Origin: Xanthomonas sacchari
Lineage (GTDB): Bacteria > Pseudomonadota > Gammaproteobacteria > Xanthomonadales > Xanthomonadaceae
DNA: 64,000 nt
Assembly: GCF_024266585.1 (NCBI RefSeq)
Contig: NZ_CP100647.1
Location: 3,701,001 to 3,765,000, forward strand
Direction: 5' to 3'
Part shown: positions 47,215-56,579 of the stretch, in pieces
Layout: the number at the start of each line of letters is the position of its first letter
Numbering within the stretch: the stretch's first letter is position 1
Made by a program: the position numbers and the translations under genes
Notes under the pieces: generated by a model
Told to the model about the DNA's origin: nothing
The model's input: only the letters and a program-made list of their open reading frames with translations
Database searches by the model: none

Positions 47215-48012
47215 TCAGGTCCAGCCGCCGTCCACCACGAACTCCTGCGCGGTGATCGCGCGCGCCTCGTCCGAGGCCAGGAACAGCGCCATGCGCGCGA
47301 TGTCCTCCGGCATCACCTTGTCCGGCAGGCACTGGTTGCGCGCCAGTTCGCGTTCGCCGGCCTCGTCCAGCCACAGGGTGACCTGGCGCTCGGTCATCAC
47401 CCAGCCCGGGGTCAGCACGTTGATGCGGATCCGCGCCGCGCCCAGGTCGCGCGCCAGGCCACGGGTCAGGCCGTTCACCGAGGACTTGGCGGTGGCGTAC
47501 ACCGGGTAGCCGCCGGTCTTGCTCTGCCAGCCGGTGGAGCCGAGGTTGACGATGGAACCGCCGCCCAGCCGCTGCATGCCCGGCACCACCGCCTGGATGG
47601 CGAAGAACGCTGCGCGCTGGTTGATCGACACGCAGCGCTCCCAGTAGTCCGGGGTCACCGCCTCCAACGCATGGCGGTCGTCGCTGCCGACGTTGTTGAG
47701 CAGCACGTGGAAATCGCCCAATTCGGCCGCCGCCGCGCCGATCGCCGCCTGCAGCGCGGCCACGTCGGTGACGTCGCAGCGGCGCCACCACGGCGCGGTC
47801 AGGCCGGCCGCGGCCAGGCGCTCGGCCAGCGCGGCGCTGGCCTCGGCCGCGACATCGACGAAGGCCACCTGCGCCCCCTGCGCGGCGAAGGCCTCGACCA
47901 ACGCGGCGCCGATGCCGGAGCCGCCGCCGGTGATGAAGACGCGGCGCCCGCGCAGGCTGCCGTAGGTTGCGTTGCCGAGGGAGGAAGGCGCCGCGCTTGC
48001 CGAGTTGTCCAT
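47215..48012 (-). CDS. SDR family sugar dehydrogenase, probable L-arabinose/D-galactose 1-dehydrogenase
   Basis: This 265-residue short-chain dehydrogenase has the NAD(P)-binding TGGGSGIG (near residue 29) and the catalytic Ser159, Tyr172 and Lys176 (NLGSTGW, YPVYATAK). Given its place, divergent from the sugar-acid dehydratase, it most likely oxidises L-arabinose and/or D-galactose at C1 to the lactone. Similar SDRs do this in other oxidative pathways. A signal peptide is absent, so the reaction is cytoplasmic. No lactonase gene lies in the window, so lactone opening may be spontaneous or encoded elsewhere. Confidence 0.85.
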   Translation of the reverse strand: MDNSASAAPSSLGNATYGSLRGRRVFITGGGSGIGAALVEAFAAQGAQVAFVDVAAEASAALAERLAAAGLTAPWWRRCDVTDVAALQAAIGAAAAELGDFHVLLNNVGSDDRHALEAVTPDYWERCVSINQRAAFFAIQAVVPGMQRLGGGSIVNLGSTGWQSKTGGYPVYATAKSSVNGLTRGLARDLGAARIRINVLTPGWVMTERQVTLWLDEAGERELARNQCLPDKVMPEDIARMALFLASDEARAITAQEFVVDGGWT

Positions 48013-48043
48013 GCCGTTTCGCTCTAGGTGGATAGGATTTCGA

Positions 48044-48061
48044 TATATGAAAACAAATATC
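48044..48061. promoter_or_regulatory. Candidate operator TATATG..CAAATATC, copy 2
   Basis: TATATGAAAACAAATATC is the near-twin of the element at 45688-45704 and lies in the divergent promoter region of the dehydrogenase and dehydratase genes. Confidence 0.6.
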
Positions 48062-48077
48062 CATTCGAAGATATTTG
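48054..48077. promoter_or_regulatory. 24-bp palindrome CAAATATC-N8-GATATTTG
   Basis: Perfect 8-bp arms are separated by CATTCGAA in the AT-rich divergent region. The left arm is the conserved end of the TATATG..CAAATATC element. This looks like a dimeric regulator site controlling both genes. Confidence 0.65.
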
Positions 48078-48186
48078 CTATTTTTCACGTATCAATATGC
48101 CCGCTAGCATCCCCGGCGTAAAGCATCCGGGGGCGGCTTGCGCACAAGGCGGATCCCGGCGACCTGGACACGAGGAATCCGCCGAC

Positions 48187-49911
48187 ATGGGCTCACCCAG
48201 CAAACCGCCGCGCCGCAGCCAGGCGTGGTTCGGGCGCGAAGGCAAGCAGGGCTTCTACTACCGCAGCTGGCTCAAGAGCGCCGGCCATCCGCACGACATG
48301 TTTGACGGCCGCCCGGTGATCGGCATCTGCAACACCTGGTCGGAGCTGACCCCGTGCAACGGCCACCTGCGCGAACTGGCCGAGCACGTGAAGCGCGGCG
48401 TGTACGAGGCCGGCGGGTTTCCGCTGGAGTTCCCGGTGATGTCGCTGGGCGAAACGCAGATGCGCCCGACCGCGATGCTGTTCCGCAACCTGGCCAGCAT
48501 GGACGTGGAGGAATCGATCCGCGCCAATCCGCTGGACGGCGTGGTGCTGCTGATGGGCTGCGACAAGACCACCCCGGCGCTGCTGATGGGCGCGGCCAGC
48601 GTCGACCTGCCGACCATCGGCGTGTCCGGCGGGCCGTCGCTGTCGGGCAACTGGCGCGGGCAGCCGCTGGGCTCGGGCACCGGCGTGATCGAAATGTCGG
48701 AGATGGTTCGCGCCGGCACCTTGAGCCAGGACGATTTCGTCGAGGCCGAAGCCTGCATGCAGCGCTCCAAGGGCAGTTGCATGACCATGGGCACCGCCTC
48801 GACCATGGCCAGCATGGTCGAGGCGCTGGGCATGTCGCTGCCGGAAAACGCGGCGATCCCGGCGGTGGACGCGCGCCGCGCGCGGCTGGCGCGGCTCAGC
48901 GGACGGCGCATCGTGCAGATGGTGGAAGAGGACCTGCGCATGTCGCAGGTGCTGACCGCCGATGCCTTCGCCAACGCGATCAAGGTCAATGCGGCGATCG
49001 GCGGCTCCACCAATGCGGTGCTGCATCTGCTGGCCCTGGCCGGCCGCGTGGGCGTGCCGCTGCAGTTGGACGACTGGGACCGGCTCGGCTCGCGGCTGCC
49101 GTGCCTGGTGAACCTCAAACCGTCCGGACAGTACCTGATGGAAGACTTCTACTACGCCGGCGGGCTGCCGGCGGTGATGCGCGAACTCGGCGCCGAACTG
49201 GCGCTGGACGCGCGCACCGTCAACGGCCGCACCGTCGGCGAGAACGTGGCGCAGGCGCCGTGCTGGAACCGTGAGGTGATCCATCCGCTGGATGCGCCGG
49301 TGCGCGCGGAGGCCGGCATCGCCGTGCTGCGCGGCAACCTGGCGCCGGACGGGGCGGTGATCAAGCCCTCGGCCGCCTCGCCGCACCTGTTGCGGCATCG
49401 CGGGCGCGCGGTGGTGTTCGAGAGCATCGAGGACTTCAAGGCGCGTATCGACGACGAGGCGCTGGACATCGACGCCGACTGCATCATGGTACTCAAGCAC
49501 TGCGGCCCGCGCGGCTACCCGGGCATGGCCGAGGTCGGCAACATGCCGCTGCCGCCGAAACTGCTGCGCGCCGGCATCACCGACATGGTGCGCATCTCCG
49601 ACGCGCGCATGAGCGGCACCGCCTACGGCACCGTGGTGCTGCACGCCTCGCCTGAGGCCGCCGCCGGCGGCACCCTGGCGCTGGTACGCGACGGCGACAT
49701 CATCGAACTCGACGTCCCCGGCCGCGCCCTGCACCTGGAGGTCAGCGACGAGGAACTGCTGCGCCGGCGCAGCGAATGGACCCCGCCGCCGGCCCCGACC
49801 CGCGGCTGGAGCAAGCTCTACGTGGAGCACGTGCAGCAGGCGCACCTGGGCGCGGACCTGGACTTCCTGGTCGGCGGCAGCGGCGACGCCGTGGCGCGTG
49901 ATTCGCACTAG
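48187..49911 (+). CDS. IlvD/Edd family dehydratase, probable L-arabonate dehydratase
   Basis: This 574-residue iron-sulfur dehydratase converts a sugar acid to the 2-keto-3-deoxy acid; L-arabonate (or D-galactonate) is expected here. Cluster cysteines lie at 57 (SELTPCNGHL), 125 (LLMGCDKTTPALLMG) and 198 (SKGSCMTMGTAS), the spacing of the pentonate dehydratases rather than of IlvD proper. AAIGGSTNAVLHL and the C-terminal GGTLALVRDGDIIELDVPGR are family motifs. The ATG at 48187 has GAGGA 10 nt upstream. It is transcribed away from the 1-dehydrogenase gene from a palindrome-bearing promoter region. Confidence 0.9.
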   Translation: MGSPSKPPRRSQAWFGREGKQGFYYRSWLKSAGHPHDMFDGRPVIGICNTWSELTPCNGHLRELAEHVKRGVYEAGGFPLEFPVMSLGETQMRPTAMLFRNLASMDVEESIRANPLDGVVLLMGCDKTTPALLMGAASVDLPTIGVSGGPSLSGNWRGQPLGSGTGVIEMSEMVRAGTLSQDDFVEAEACMQRSKGSCMTMGTASTMASMVEALGMSLPENAAIPAVDARRARLARLSGRRIVQMVEEDLRMSQVLTADAFANAIKVNAAIGGSTNAVLHLLALAGRVGVPLQLDDWDRLGSRLPCLVNLKPSGQYLMEDFYYAGGLPAVMRELGAELALDARTVNGRTVGENVAQAPCWNREVIHPLDAPVRAEAGIAVLRGNLAPDGAVIKPSAASPHLLRHRGRAVVFESIEDFKARIDDEALDIDADCIMVLKHCGPRGYPGMAEVGNMPLPPKLLRAGITDMVRISDARMSGTAYGTVVLHASPEAAAGGTLALVRDGDIIELDVPGRALHLEVSDEELLRRRSEWTPPPAPTRGWSKLYVEHVQQAHLGADLDFLVGGSGDAVARDSH

Positions 49912-49937
49912 CGCCGGCACCCCCGCGCAACGCCGCT

Positions 49938-50004
49938 GTTGGTGCGACTTCGGTCGCGACCGGGCCTTGCCGGGAAAGCCCGTCGCGACCGAAGTCGCTC
50001 CCAC
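49938..50004. repeat. Inverted repeat of the GTGCGACTTCGGTCGCGAC type
   Basis: Arms at 49938-49960 and 49982-50004 are reverse complements apart from one or two bases around GGGCCTTGCCGGGAAAGCCC. It is a variant of the repeat family, with GACTTCGGTC in place of GGCTTCAGCC. A second relative (TGTGGGAGGGACTTCAGTCCCGACGC) follows at 50035-50060. The rest of this 316-bp gap holds nothing I can call. Confidence 0.8.
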
Positions 50005-50227
50005 ATCGGCTTGCGGCGAACCCGCCAGGTGCACTGTGGGAGGGACTTCAGTCCCGACGCATTGCGCCATCGGAAAGCACACCACTTCGTGCCTCGCGAC
50101 TGCATGACAGTCGACTCCAATAGCAAGTGGCCAGCGCCGCCTTCTTCCACGCGCATCGCCCCCACGTCACCGCACCGTCATCTGCAGCTTCTAGCCTGCG
50201 CCGCACCCCAGGGACAAGGCAGGCTCG

Positions 50228-50752
50228 GTGGCGGCTCACCCCAAACGCGCATGGGCGCGCATGTTCGCGGAACACGGCCCGGTGCTGCGCGGCTTCTTCG
50301 TGCGCCGCGGCGCGCGCGAGGATGCCGAGGACATGGTGCAGGAGACCTATCTGCGGCTGCTGCGCGCGCATCGGCAGCAGGGCGAGGCCATCGCCAATCC
50401 GGAAGCCTACCTGTACACCGTCGCGCAGAACCTGGCGCGCGAACAGGCCGCGCGGCGCCGCCAGGCGCCGCTGCGCATCGAGGAGATGGAGCAGTTCTCG
50501 CAATTGCTGGCGGCGGGAGACGACGTGGAAGACAGCGCACAGCGGCGGCAGCGCCAGCAGCACCTGCAGGCCCTGCTCGCCGACCTGCCCGCGCGCACCC
50601 GCGCGGTGCTGGTGATGCAGTACCGCGACGGGCTGAGCTACAAGCAGATCGCCGAACGCATGGGCGTGTCGCCGCACATGGTCAAGAAGCACGTGGTGCG
50701 CGGCCTGTCGGCGTGCCGGCGCGCGCTCGCCGACCGCGGAGAGCACTGGTGA
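50228..50752 (+). CDS. ECF sigma factor, FecI type
   Basis: This 174-residue extracytoplasmic-function sigma factor has region 2 with REDAEDMVQETYLRLLRAH and region 4 with LPARTRAVLVMQYRDGLSYKQIAERMGVSPHMVKKHV. It heads a surface-signalling unit with a FecR-like anti-sigma factor and an STN-bearing TonB receptor, so its likely targets are the receptor operon and itself. The start is a GTG at 50228; the next in-frame start, ATG 50261, is shorter by 11 residues. The stop overlaps the start of the anti-sigma gene by 4 nt (GTGA). Confidence 0.9.
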   Translation: MAAHPKRAWARMFAEHGPVLRGFFVRRGAREDAEDMVQETYLRLLRAHRQQGEAIANPEAYLYTVAQNLAREQAARRRQAPLRIEEMEQFSQLLAAGDDVEDSAQRRQRQQHLQALLADLPARTRAVLVMQYRDGLSYKQIAERMGVSPHMVKKHVVRGLSACRRALADRGEHW

Positions 50753-51825
50753 ACGACAGCGGCTTCCCCTCGCGCAGCGCCACCGCCGATGCCGCACACT
50801 GGCACGCGCTGCAGCGCATGCACCCCTTGGACGCGAAACAGGAACAGCAGTTGCTGGACTGGCTGACCGCCTCGCCGCAGCACCTGCGCGAGTATCTGGC
50901 GCTGCAGCGCGTGGCCGGCGAACTCGGCGAGGCGCTGCGCGGCATGGACCTGGACGTGGATGCCCTGCTGGCCAGCGACGACACCGCCGACGGCGCCGCG
51001 GCCGGCAACGTGATCGCCCTGCCCTTGTCGCCGCGCGCGACAGCGCCAGCGACGGCTGCATCCGCGCGCGCCAAGCGTGCCAGCCCCACGCCGCGCTGGC
51101 GCCTGGCCGCGGCCGCCGCCGTGTGCGCGGTGGCGGTGCTGGTCGGCTGGGCCTGGCCGAGCAGCCAGACCTACCGCACCGCGCTCGGCGAACAACGCAG
51201 CGTGCGACTGGCCGACGGCAGCAGGGTGCGGCTCAACGCACAGACCCAGGTGCGTGCCACGCTGACGCCCTGGAGCCGGAGGCTGCAGTTGCTGCAGGGC
51301 CAGGCCAGCTTCGTGGTCGCCGCCGACCGCCGCCCGCTGCAGGTGCAGGCCGGCGGCCTGCGCGTGGAGGACATCGGCACCACCTTCGACATCGCCCTGC
51401 ACCAGGACCAGGCGCGCATCGAGGTCTCGTCCGGGCGCGTGCACGTGTGGCGCCAGGACCGGCCGCAGCAGCCGATGCTGGCCGATCTCGGCGCCGGCCA
51501 GAGCGCACGCATCGACACCGCCGATGGCCGGGTCGAACTGGGCAACGAGGACGTCGCCGCGATGCATGCCTGGTGGCAACGGCGCATCGTCTTCCGCGAC
51601 GAACCGCTGGTCAACGTCGCCGAGGACTTCAACCGGCTCAATCGCACCCGCCTGCGGATCGACGACGCCGACGCCGGCGCGATGCGGCTGACCGGCAACC
51701 TGCGCGGCGACGATGTCGCCGCATTGCGCGCCTTCCTCGATGCGCAGCCGACCCTACAGGTACGCACCAGCGCCGACGGCATCCACGTGCGCAGCCGCGC
51801 ACAGGCGCAGGCACACAGGCAGTAG
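50749..51825 (+). CDS. FecR family anti-sigma regulator
   Basis: This 358-residue protein has an N-terminal cytoplasmic part of about 115 residues (including a DUF4880-like HPLDAKQEQQLLDWL), a single transmembrane segment near 121-140 (WRLAAAAAVCAVAVLVGWAW), and a periplasmic FecR domain with the pattern LGEQRSVRLADGSRVRLNAQT and IGTTFDIALHQDQARIEVSSGRV. It senses the loaded TonB receptor through the STN domain and controls the sigma factor. The start GTG at 50749 overlaps the sigma stop. The C-terminal 60 residues match a DUF4974/STN-contacting segment. Confidence 0.9.
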   Translation: MNDSGFPSRSATADAAHWHALQRMHPLDAKQEQQLLDWLTASPQHLREYLALQRVAGELGEALRGMDLDVDALLASDDTADGAAAGNVIALPLSPRATAPATAASARAKRASPTPRWRLAAAAAVCAVAVLVGWAWPSSQTYRTALGEQRSVRLADGSRVRLNAQTQVRATLTPWSRRLQLLQGQASFVVAADRRPLQVQAGGLRVEDIGTTFDIALHQDQARIEVSSGRVHVWRQDRPQQPMLADLGAGQSARIDTADGRVELGNEDVAAMHAWWQRRIVFRDEPLVNVAEDFNRLNRTRLRIDDADAGAMRLTGNLRGDDVAALRAFLDAQPTLQVRTSADGIHVRSRAQAQAHRQ

Positions 51826-52147
51826 CTGCAGCCAGCACAGCGCGCGACGCGCGGCGGCTGCGCGGCGCCGCAGCGTACGCATACGCGCCTTGCCCGAGAA
51901 CACGCCGCCGCGGCACACCCAGCCAATATGGGCGCAAACGCTGCTCGCGCTGATGAAGGGGGCGATCGACTCTTCGCGCACGCGGCGAACCCAGCGCACG
52001 CTCCGCGCACGTGTCACAGAAAATTCATCGAAAAAACGGTGCCCGATCGTCGCCGTCGCGCCTCGTAGTCCGGGGACAGCGCAGGCAATCGCCCTCTCGC
52101 GGCGATGCCTCGCGCATCACCACCCCCGCTGCCACTGGACCTCGACG
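51826..52147. other. Intergenic region upstream of the signalling TonB receptor
   Basis: This 322-bp gap probably carries the promoter read by the ECF factor. A GAAAAT (52019-52024) and a CGTC (52048-52051) are present, but their spacing (23 bp) is not standard, so I do not call a promoter. No small gene is evident. Confidence 0.3.
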
Positions 52148-55045
52148 ATGCGCCGCACCCTGTTCCTTTCCATCGCCCTCGCCCTGCATGCCGGCGCCGC
52201 CGGCGCACAGACCGCCCCCGTCGCGGTCGATGCGATTCCCGCTCAGCCGCTGGCGCGTGCACTCAATGCCCTGTCGCGGCAGACCGGCCTGCAGTTCGTC
52301 TACGCCGCCGGCAGCACCGGCAATCCGCAGACCCACGGCAGCCGCGCCGGCGCGGCGCCGGAACAGGCGCTGCAGCAACTGCTCGACGGCACCGGCCTGC
52401 GCTACCGTTTCCTGACCCCGACCACGGTGACCATCGAGGCCGCGAGCGCGCCGGCCGAAACCGCCAGCACCACGCCGGCCGCGATGACCGCCGCACCAGC
52501 ACCGGTGCCGGCACCGCCCGCGGACGCGCCGGTCAAGCAACTGGACGGCATCCAGGTACTCGGCAGCTACGCCGGCAGCCTCAGCGCCGCGCTGCGCGAG
52601 AAGCGCTACGCCGACAGCGTGGTCGACGTGATCGCTGCCGAGGACATCGGCAAGCTGCCGGCGCAGAACGTGGCCGAAGCGCTGCAGCGCGTGCCCGGCG
52701 TGTCGATCGTGCGCGACCGCGGCGAAGGCGTGTACGTGCGCGTGCGCGGCCTGGGCCCCAACTTCCAGGTGACCACGCTCAACGGCCAGACCATGGCGGT
52801 CAACGAAAACGTGCGCACCTCCGGCCAGACCGGCCGCCAGTTCCGCTACGACACCCTGCCGGCGGAACTGGTCGCCGGCCTGGAGGTGATCAAGAGTCCC
52901 ACCGCCGACCTGGACGAAGGCGCGATCGGCGGCATCGTCAACGTGCGCACCTTCCGCCCGCTGGAACTGGGCAAGCCCCTGACCAACGTGTCGCTGGAAT
53001 CGAGCCAGGCGCAGCGCACCCACGCCAACGACCCGCGCGTGTCCGGCCTGTTCAACTGGGTCAACGCCGACGGCACCTTCGGCGTGCTGCTCTCCGGCGC
53101 CTATGCGCAGCGCAGCCTGCGCCAGGACCGGGTCAACGAAGTGAGTTGGGACTACTACCGCAACGGCGTGCCGGGCGTACCGGGCGCCCACTACGTGGCC
53201 ACCGGCCTGCGCCCGACACTGGAACTGGAGCAGCGCGAACGCACCGGCATCGCCGCCTCCCTGCAATGGAAGCCGAGCGCGGCGTGGGAAACCAATCTGG
53301 ACCTGCTGTACGCCAGGCAGACCGTGCACTACGACGAATACAGCCTGGGCGTCGGCTTCGACAGCCTCGCCAAGCTCGGCAACCTACGCGTGGCGCACGA
53401 CGGCATTGCCGGTTTCGATTACCGCAACGGCCAGGTGCAGATCTCGCGCGAGACTTCCGGCATCACCGACGACAACCGCAGCGCGCGTCTGTCCAGCACC
53501 TGGAGCGGCGATGCGTGGACGCTGGGCGCGGTGGCGTTCCACTCGCAGGCGCACAGCTACGACTCCGATCCGATCCGGCGCACGCGCCTGCGCAGCGGCA
53601 CCACCTTGTCGATGCGCGTGGACATGCCGCAGGCCGATGGCGACGACGTGCCCGACTGGCGCTTCACCAACGGCTTCGACCCGACCAACCCGGCCAGCGT
53701 GGCCGGGCGCCGCCTGGAGTGGCGCGAGATCGACGCGCGCGACAAGGAAGACGCGCTGCAGCTCGACGCCAAGCGCGCGCTCGGCGACGGCTTCTTCCGC
53801 GACCTCAAGTTCGGCGCCAAGTACCGGCAACGCTCGCGCACCTACGATCGCGCCGACCTGCTGCTGACCAGCATCGCCGGCGTGCGCTTCCCGGCCGGCA
53901 ACTTCACCGCGCTGCCGGTGGACGACATGCTCGCCGACGCCCACGGCAACCTGCCGCGACAGTGGCTGGCGCCGATCGAATCGACCTTCTTCGGCACCTG
54001 GCCGACCGCCGCGGACCTGGTCAACACGCCGAACAGCGCCGACCTGCAGAACTCCTACGAAGTGAAGGAGAAGATCGGCTCGGCCTATGCGATGGCCGAC
54101 TTCGGCAGCGAACTGGCCGGCCGCGAACTGCGCGGCAACCTCGGCGTGCGCCTGGTCCGCACCGAGCAGACCACCGACGGCCACGCCGACGTCAAAGGCA
54201 GCGCGCAACCGGTGCATTTCGCGCGCAGCTACAGCAACGCACTGCCCTCGTTCAACGCCGCCTGGGACGTGCGCGAGGACATCGTGCTGCGCAGCTCCGC
54301 GGCCAAGGTCATCACCCGCCCCGACCTCACCGACCTGTCGTCCAAGCTCACCTTCAATTCCAGCGGCGAAATCCTCACCGCCAGCGGCGGCAATCCATCG
54401 CTGCGCCCATTCGAGGCCTGGCAGTACGACCTGACCTTCGAGTGGTACATCGACGGCACCTCGGCGCTGACCGGCGGCGTGTTCTACAAGGACATCTCCC
54501 GCTTCATCCAGACCCAGCTGTCGAACCTGCAGTACCAGGGCCAGACCTACCTGCTCTCGTCCAAGACCAACGGCAGCCAGGCCAGCGTCAAGGGCGTGGA
54601 AGTGGCCTACCAGCAGGTCTTCGCCGGCCTGCCGGCGCCGCTGGACGGGCTGGGCATGCAGCTCAACTACACCTGGACCGACAGCGAGGCCACCTACCGC
54701 GACGGCAGCCGCAGCTTCACCGACAGCCTCGAAGGCGTGGCCAAGAACACCTACAACGCGGTGCTGTTCTACGAGAAGGGCCCGCTGATGGCGCGGGTGA
54801 GCTACAGCTGGAGCGACGACATCGTCAACGCGGTCGGCACCGCCAACGTCGCCACGCTCAACAGCGACACGTTCGGCAGCCTCGATGCGAACGTGGCCTG
54901 GAAGGTCAACGACACCCTGTCGCTGTTCGTCAACGCGATCAACCTCACCGGCGCCGTGCAGCGCCAGTACGTCGGCGACCGCCTGTTCGGCGGCTACACC
55001 GATTACGGGCGCACCTGGTCGGTGGGCCTGCGCGCGCGTTTCTGA
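52148..55045 (+). CDS. TonB-dependent receptor with N-terminal STN signalling domain
   Basis: This 965-residue outer-membrane receptor has a signal peptide (LALHAGAAGAQ), then an STN domain at about residues 24-100 (FVYAAGSTG, LLDGTGLRYRF), an Ala/Pro/Thr linker, a TonB-box-like region (LDGIQVLGSYAGSL), the plug (LPAQNVAEALQRVPGVSIVRDRGEG and VRGLGPNFQVTTLNGQTMAVN) and a beta-barrel ending in RTWSVGLRARF. The STN domain makes it a signalling receptor that informs the FecR/ECF pair. The genes after it encode secreted phosphate-cleaving enzymes. The ligand may therefore be an organophosphate or its product, by inference. It is not typical of siderophore receptors in plug sequence. Confidence 0.9.
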   Translation: MRRTLFLSIALALHAGAAGAQTAPVAVDAIPAQPLARALNALSRQTGLQFVYAAGSTGNPQTHGSRAGAAPEQALQQLLDGTGLRYRFLTPTTVTIEAASAPAETASTTPAAMTAAPAPVPAPPADAPVKQLDGIQVLGSYAGSLSAALREKRYADSVVDVIAAEDIGKLPAQNVAEALQRVPGVSIVRDRGEGVYVRVRGLGPNFQVTTLNGQTMAVNENVRTSGQTGRQFRYDTLPAELVAGLEVIKSPTADLDEGAIGGIVNVRTFRPLELGKPLTNVSLESSQAQRTHANDPRVSGLFNWVNADGTFGVLLSGAYAQRSLRQDRVNEVSWDYYRNGVPGVPGAHYVATGLRPTLELEQRERTGIAASLQWKPSAAWETNLDLLYARQTVHYDEYSLGVGFDSLAKLGNLRVAHDGIAGFDYRNGQVQISRETSGITDDNRSARLSSTWSGDAWTLGAVAFHSQAHSYDSDPIRRTRLRSGTTLSMRVDMPQADGDDVPDWRFTNGFDPTNPASVAGRRLEWREIDARDKEDALQLDAKRALGDGFFRDLKFGAKYRQRSRTYDRADLLLTSIAGVRFPAGNFTALPVDDMLADAHGNLPRQWLAPIESTFFGTWPTAADLVNTPNSADLQNSYEVKEKIGSAYAMADFGSELAGRELRGNLGVRLVRTEQTTDGHADVKGSAQPVHFARSYSNALPSFNAAWDVREDIVLRSSAAKVITRPDLTDLSSKLTFNSSGEILTASGGNPSLRPFEAWQYDLTFEWYIDGTSALTGGVFYKDISRFIQTQLSNLQYQGQTYLLSSKTNGSQASVKGVEVAYQQVFAGLPAPLDGLGMQLNYTWTDSEATYRDGSRSFTDSLEGVAKNTYNAVLFYEKGPLMARVSYSWSDDIVNAVGTANVATLNSDTFGSLDANVAWKVNDTLSLFVNAINLTGAVQRQYVGDRLFGGYTDYGRTWSVGLRARF

Positions 55046-55167
55046 TCCGCCGCGCTGCCGCCCGCGCGCGGCAGCAAGCCTGCGCCGCTGCCTGCACGGC
55101 AGCGACCGCAGCCAGCGCACCGTGCGCCGCCGCGCACGGCGCCCCCGCCCCTGCCTGGAGCTTGCCG

Positions 55168-56469
55168 ATGCCACCGCTGTCGTACCTCGCCGCCCTCGCC
55201 GTGTTCGCCCTCGCGCCGCTGGCCTGCACCGCGGCACGCGCGCAAGCGGCCGCGACCGACACCCTGGAGAAAGTGCTGATCCTCAAGCGCCACGGCGTGC
55301 GCGCGGCGATGTCCAGCACCGCGCAACTGGAGCGCTACTCGGCGCGCCCATGGCCACGCTTCGCGGTTCCCGCCGGGCATCTCACCGCGAACGGCGCGGC
55401 GCTGGAACGGCTGTTCGGCGCCTATTACCGCGCCCGCTACGCACCGCTGGGGCTGTTCGCCGGCGACGGCTGCGCGGCCGCGTACTACTGGGCCAACCGC
55501 ACCCAGCGCACCATTGCCTCGGCGCAGGCACTGGCCAGCACACTGACCCCGGGCTGCGCGAATCCGGTGCACAGCGTCGCCGACGGCGCCTCTGATCCGC
55601 TGTTCGACGGCGCGCCCGCCCTGCGCGATCCCGCCGCGGTGGCGCAGATGCGCGCGGCCATCGCCGGCCGCATCGGCGGCGATGCACCCGCCTGGAACGC
55701 GGCGCAGGCCGACGCCATCGACAGCCTGCAGCAACTACTGCTGCAGTGCGCGCAGCGGCCCTGCCCGGCCGACGCCGGCAGCGGCAAATTGCGCCTGGAT
55801 GCGGTGCCGGCACGGCTGGGCGACGCCGGCGAGGCGATCCCCGGCATCGAAGGCCCGGCCGCGGCCGCCTCCGGCCTCAGCGAAAGCCTGTTGATGGGCT
55901 GGGCCGACGGCCAGGACTTCGCCGCGCTGGGCTGGCGCGGCGTCGACGAGGCCAGCCTGTTGCGCGCCTTCGCCCCGCACCAGGCCGAGTTCGCGCTGCG
56001 CCTGCGCGCACCGGCGGTGGCGCGCATGGCCGCCTCGCCGCTGGCGGCGCGGCTGCTGGCGACGCTGCTGGACGGCAGCGGCCAGGCCATGCACGCCGCG
56101 CCGATCGGCGGCGCGGCGCGGCTAGTGGTGCTGTCCGGCCACGACGGCACCCTGACCCTGCTCGCCGGCATGCTCGACCTGCACTGGCAACTGCCCGGCT
56201 ACCAGCCCGACCAGACCGTGCCCGGCGGCGCGCTGGTGTTCGAGCGCTGGCGCCGCGCCGACGGCGAGCGGGTGATCCGCCTGCGCTACACCGCGCAGAG
56301 CCTGGCGCAGTTGCGCGAACGCCGTGCGCTGACCGTGCAGGCGCCGCCGCTGGCGTCGGCGGTGTTCATCCCGCGCTGCAGCCGCGCCGATGGCGAGTAC
56401 GACTGCCCACTGGCCGCTTTCGCGACCGCGGTCGAGGCCGCGATCGACCCGCAGTTCCTGACCCCATGA
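55168..56469 (+). CDS. Secreted histidine acid phosphatase (phytase/glucose-1-phosphatase type)
   Basis: This 433-residue protein has a signal peptide ending near ARAQA. The phosphate-binding and nucleophile motif is RHGVR at residues 41-45 (His42 nucleophile), and the proton donor is the HD pair at 325-326 (VLSGHDGTL). The arrangement is that of branch-2 histidine phosphatases such as phytase, AppA and Agp. It carries several Cys that could form disulfides in the periplasm. The substrate may be phytate, a sugar phosphate or another phosphomonoester. It follows the receptor gene by 122 bp and precedes the EEP-family gene by 110 bp on the same strand. Confidence 0.88.
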   Translation: MPPLSYLAALAVFALAPLACTAARAQAAATDTLEKVLILKRHGVRAAMSSTAQLERYSARPWPRFAVPAGHLTANGAALERLFGAYYRARYAPLGLFAGDGCAAAYYWANRTQRTIASAQALASTLTPGCANPVHSVADGASDPLFDGAPALRDPAAVAQMRAAIAGRIGGDAPAWNAAQADAIDSLQQLLLQCAQRPCPADAGSGKLRLDAVPARLGDAGEAIPGIEGPAAAASGLSESLLMGWADGQDFAALGWRGVDEASLLRAFAPHQAEFALRLRAPAVARMAASPLAARLLATLLDGSGQAMHAAPIGGAARLVVLSGHDGTLTLLAGMLDLHWQLPGYQPDQTVPGGALVFERWRRADGERVIRLRYTAQSLAQLRERRALTVQAPPLASAVFIPRCSRADGEYDCPLAAFATAVEAAIDPQFLTP

Positions 56470-56579
56470 CGCCACGCGCGCCGGCCCCGGCCGGTCGCGC
56501 GGCGGCATCGGTGCTTCCGGCACCGTCCCCTGGCCCTCGCGCCACCCGCTGTTCCTCCCAACCCGCAAAGAGGCGATTC

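Noticed and set aside
52019-52051. ECF-type promoter GAAAAT..CGTC before the signalling receptor
   Set aside because: The spacing of 23 bp is too long for a standard ECF promoter and no second copy was found to compare.
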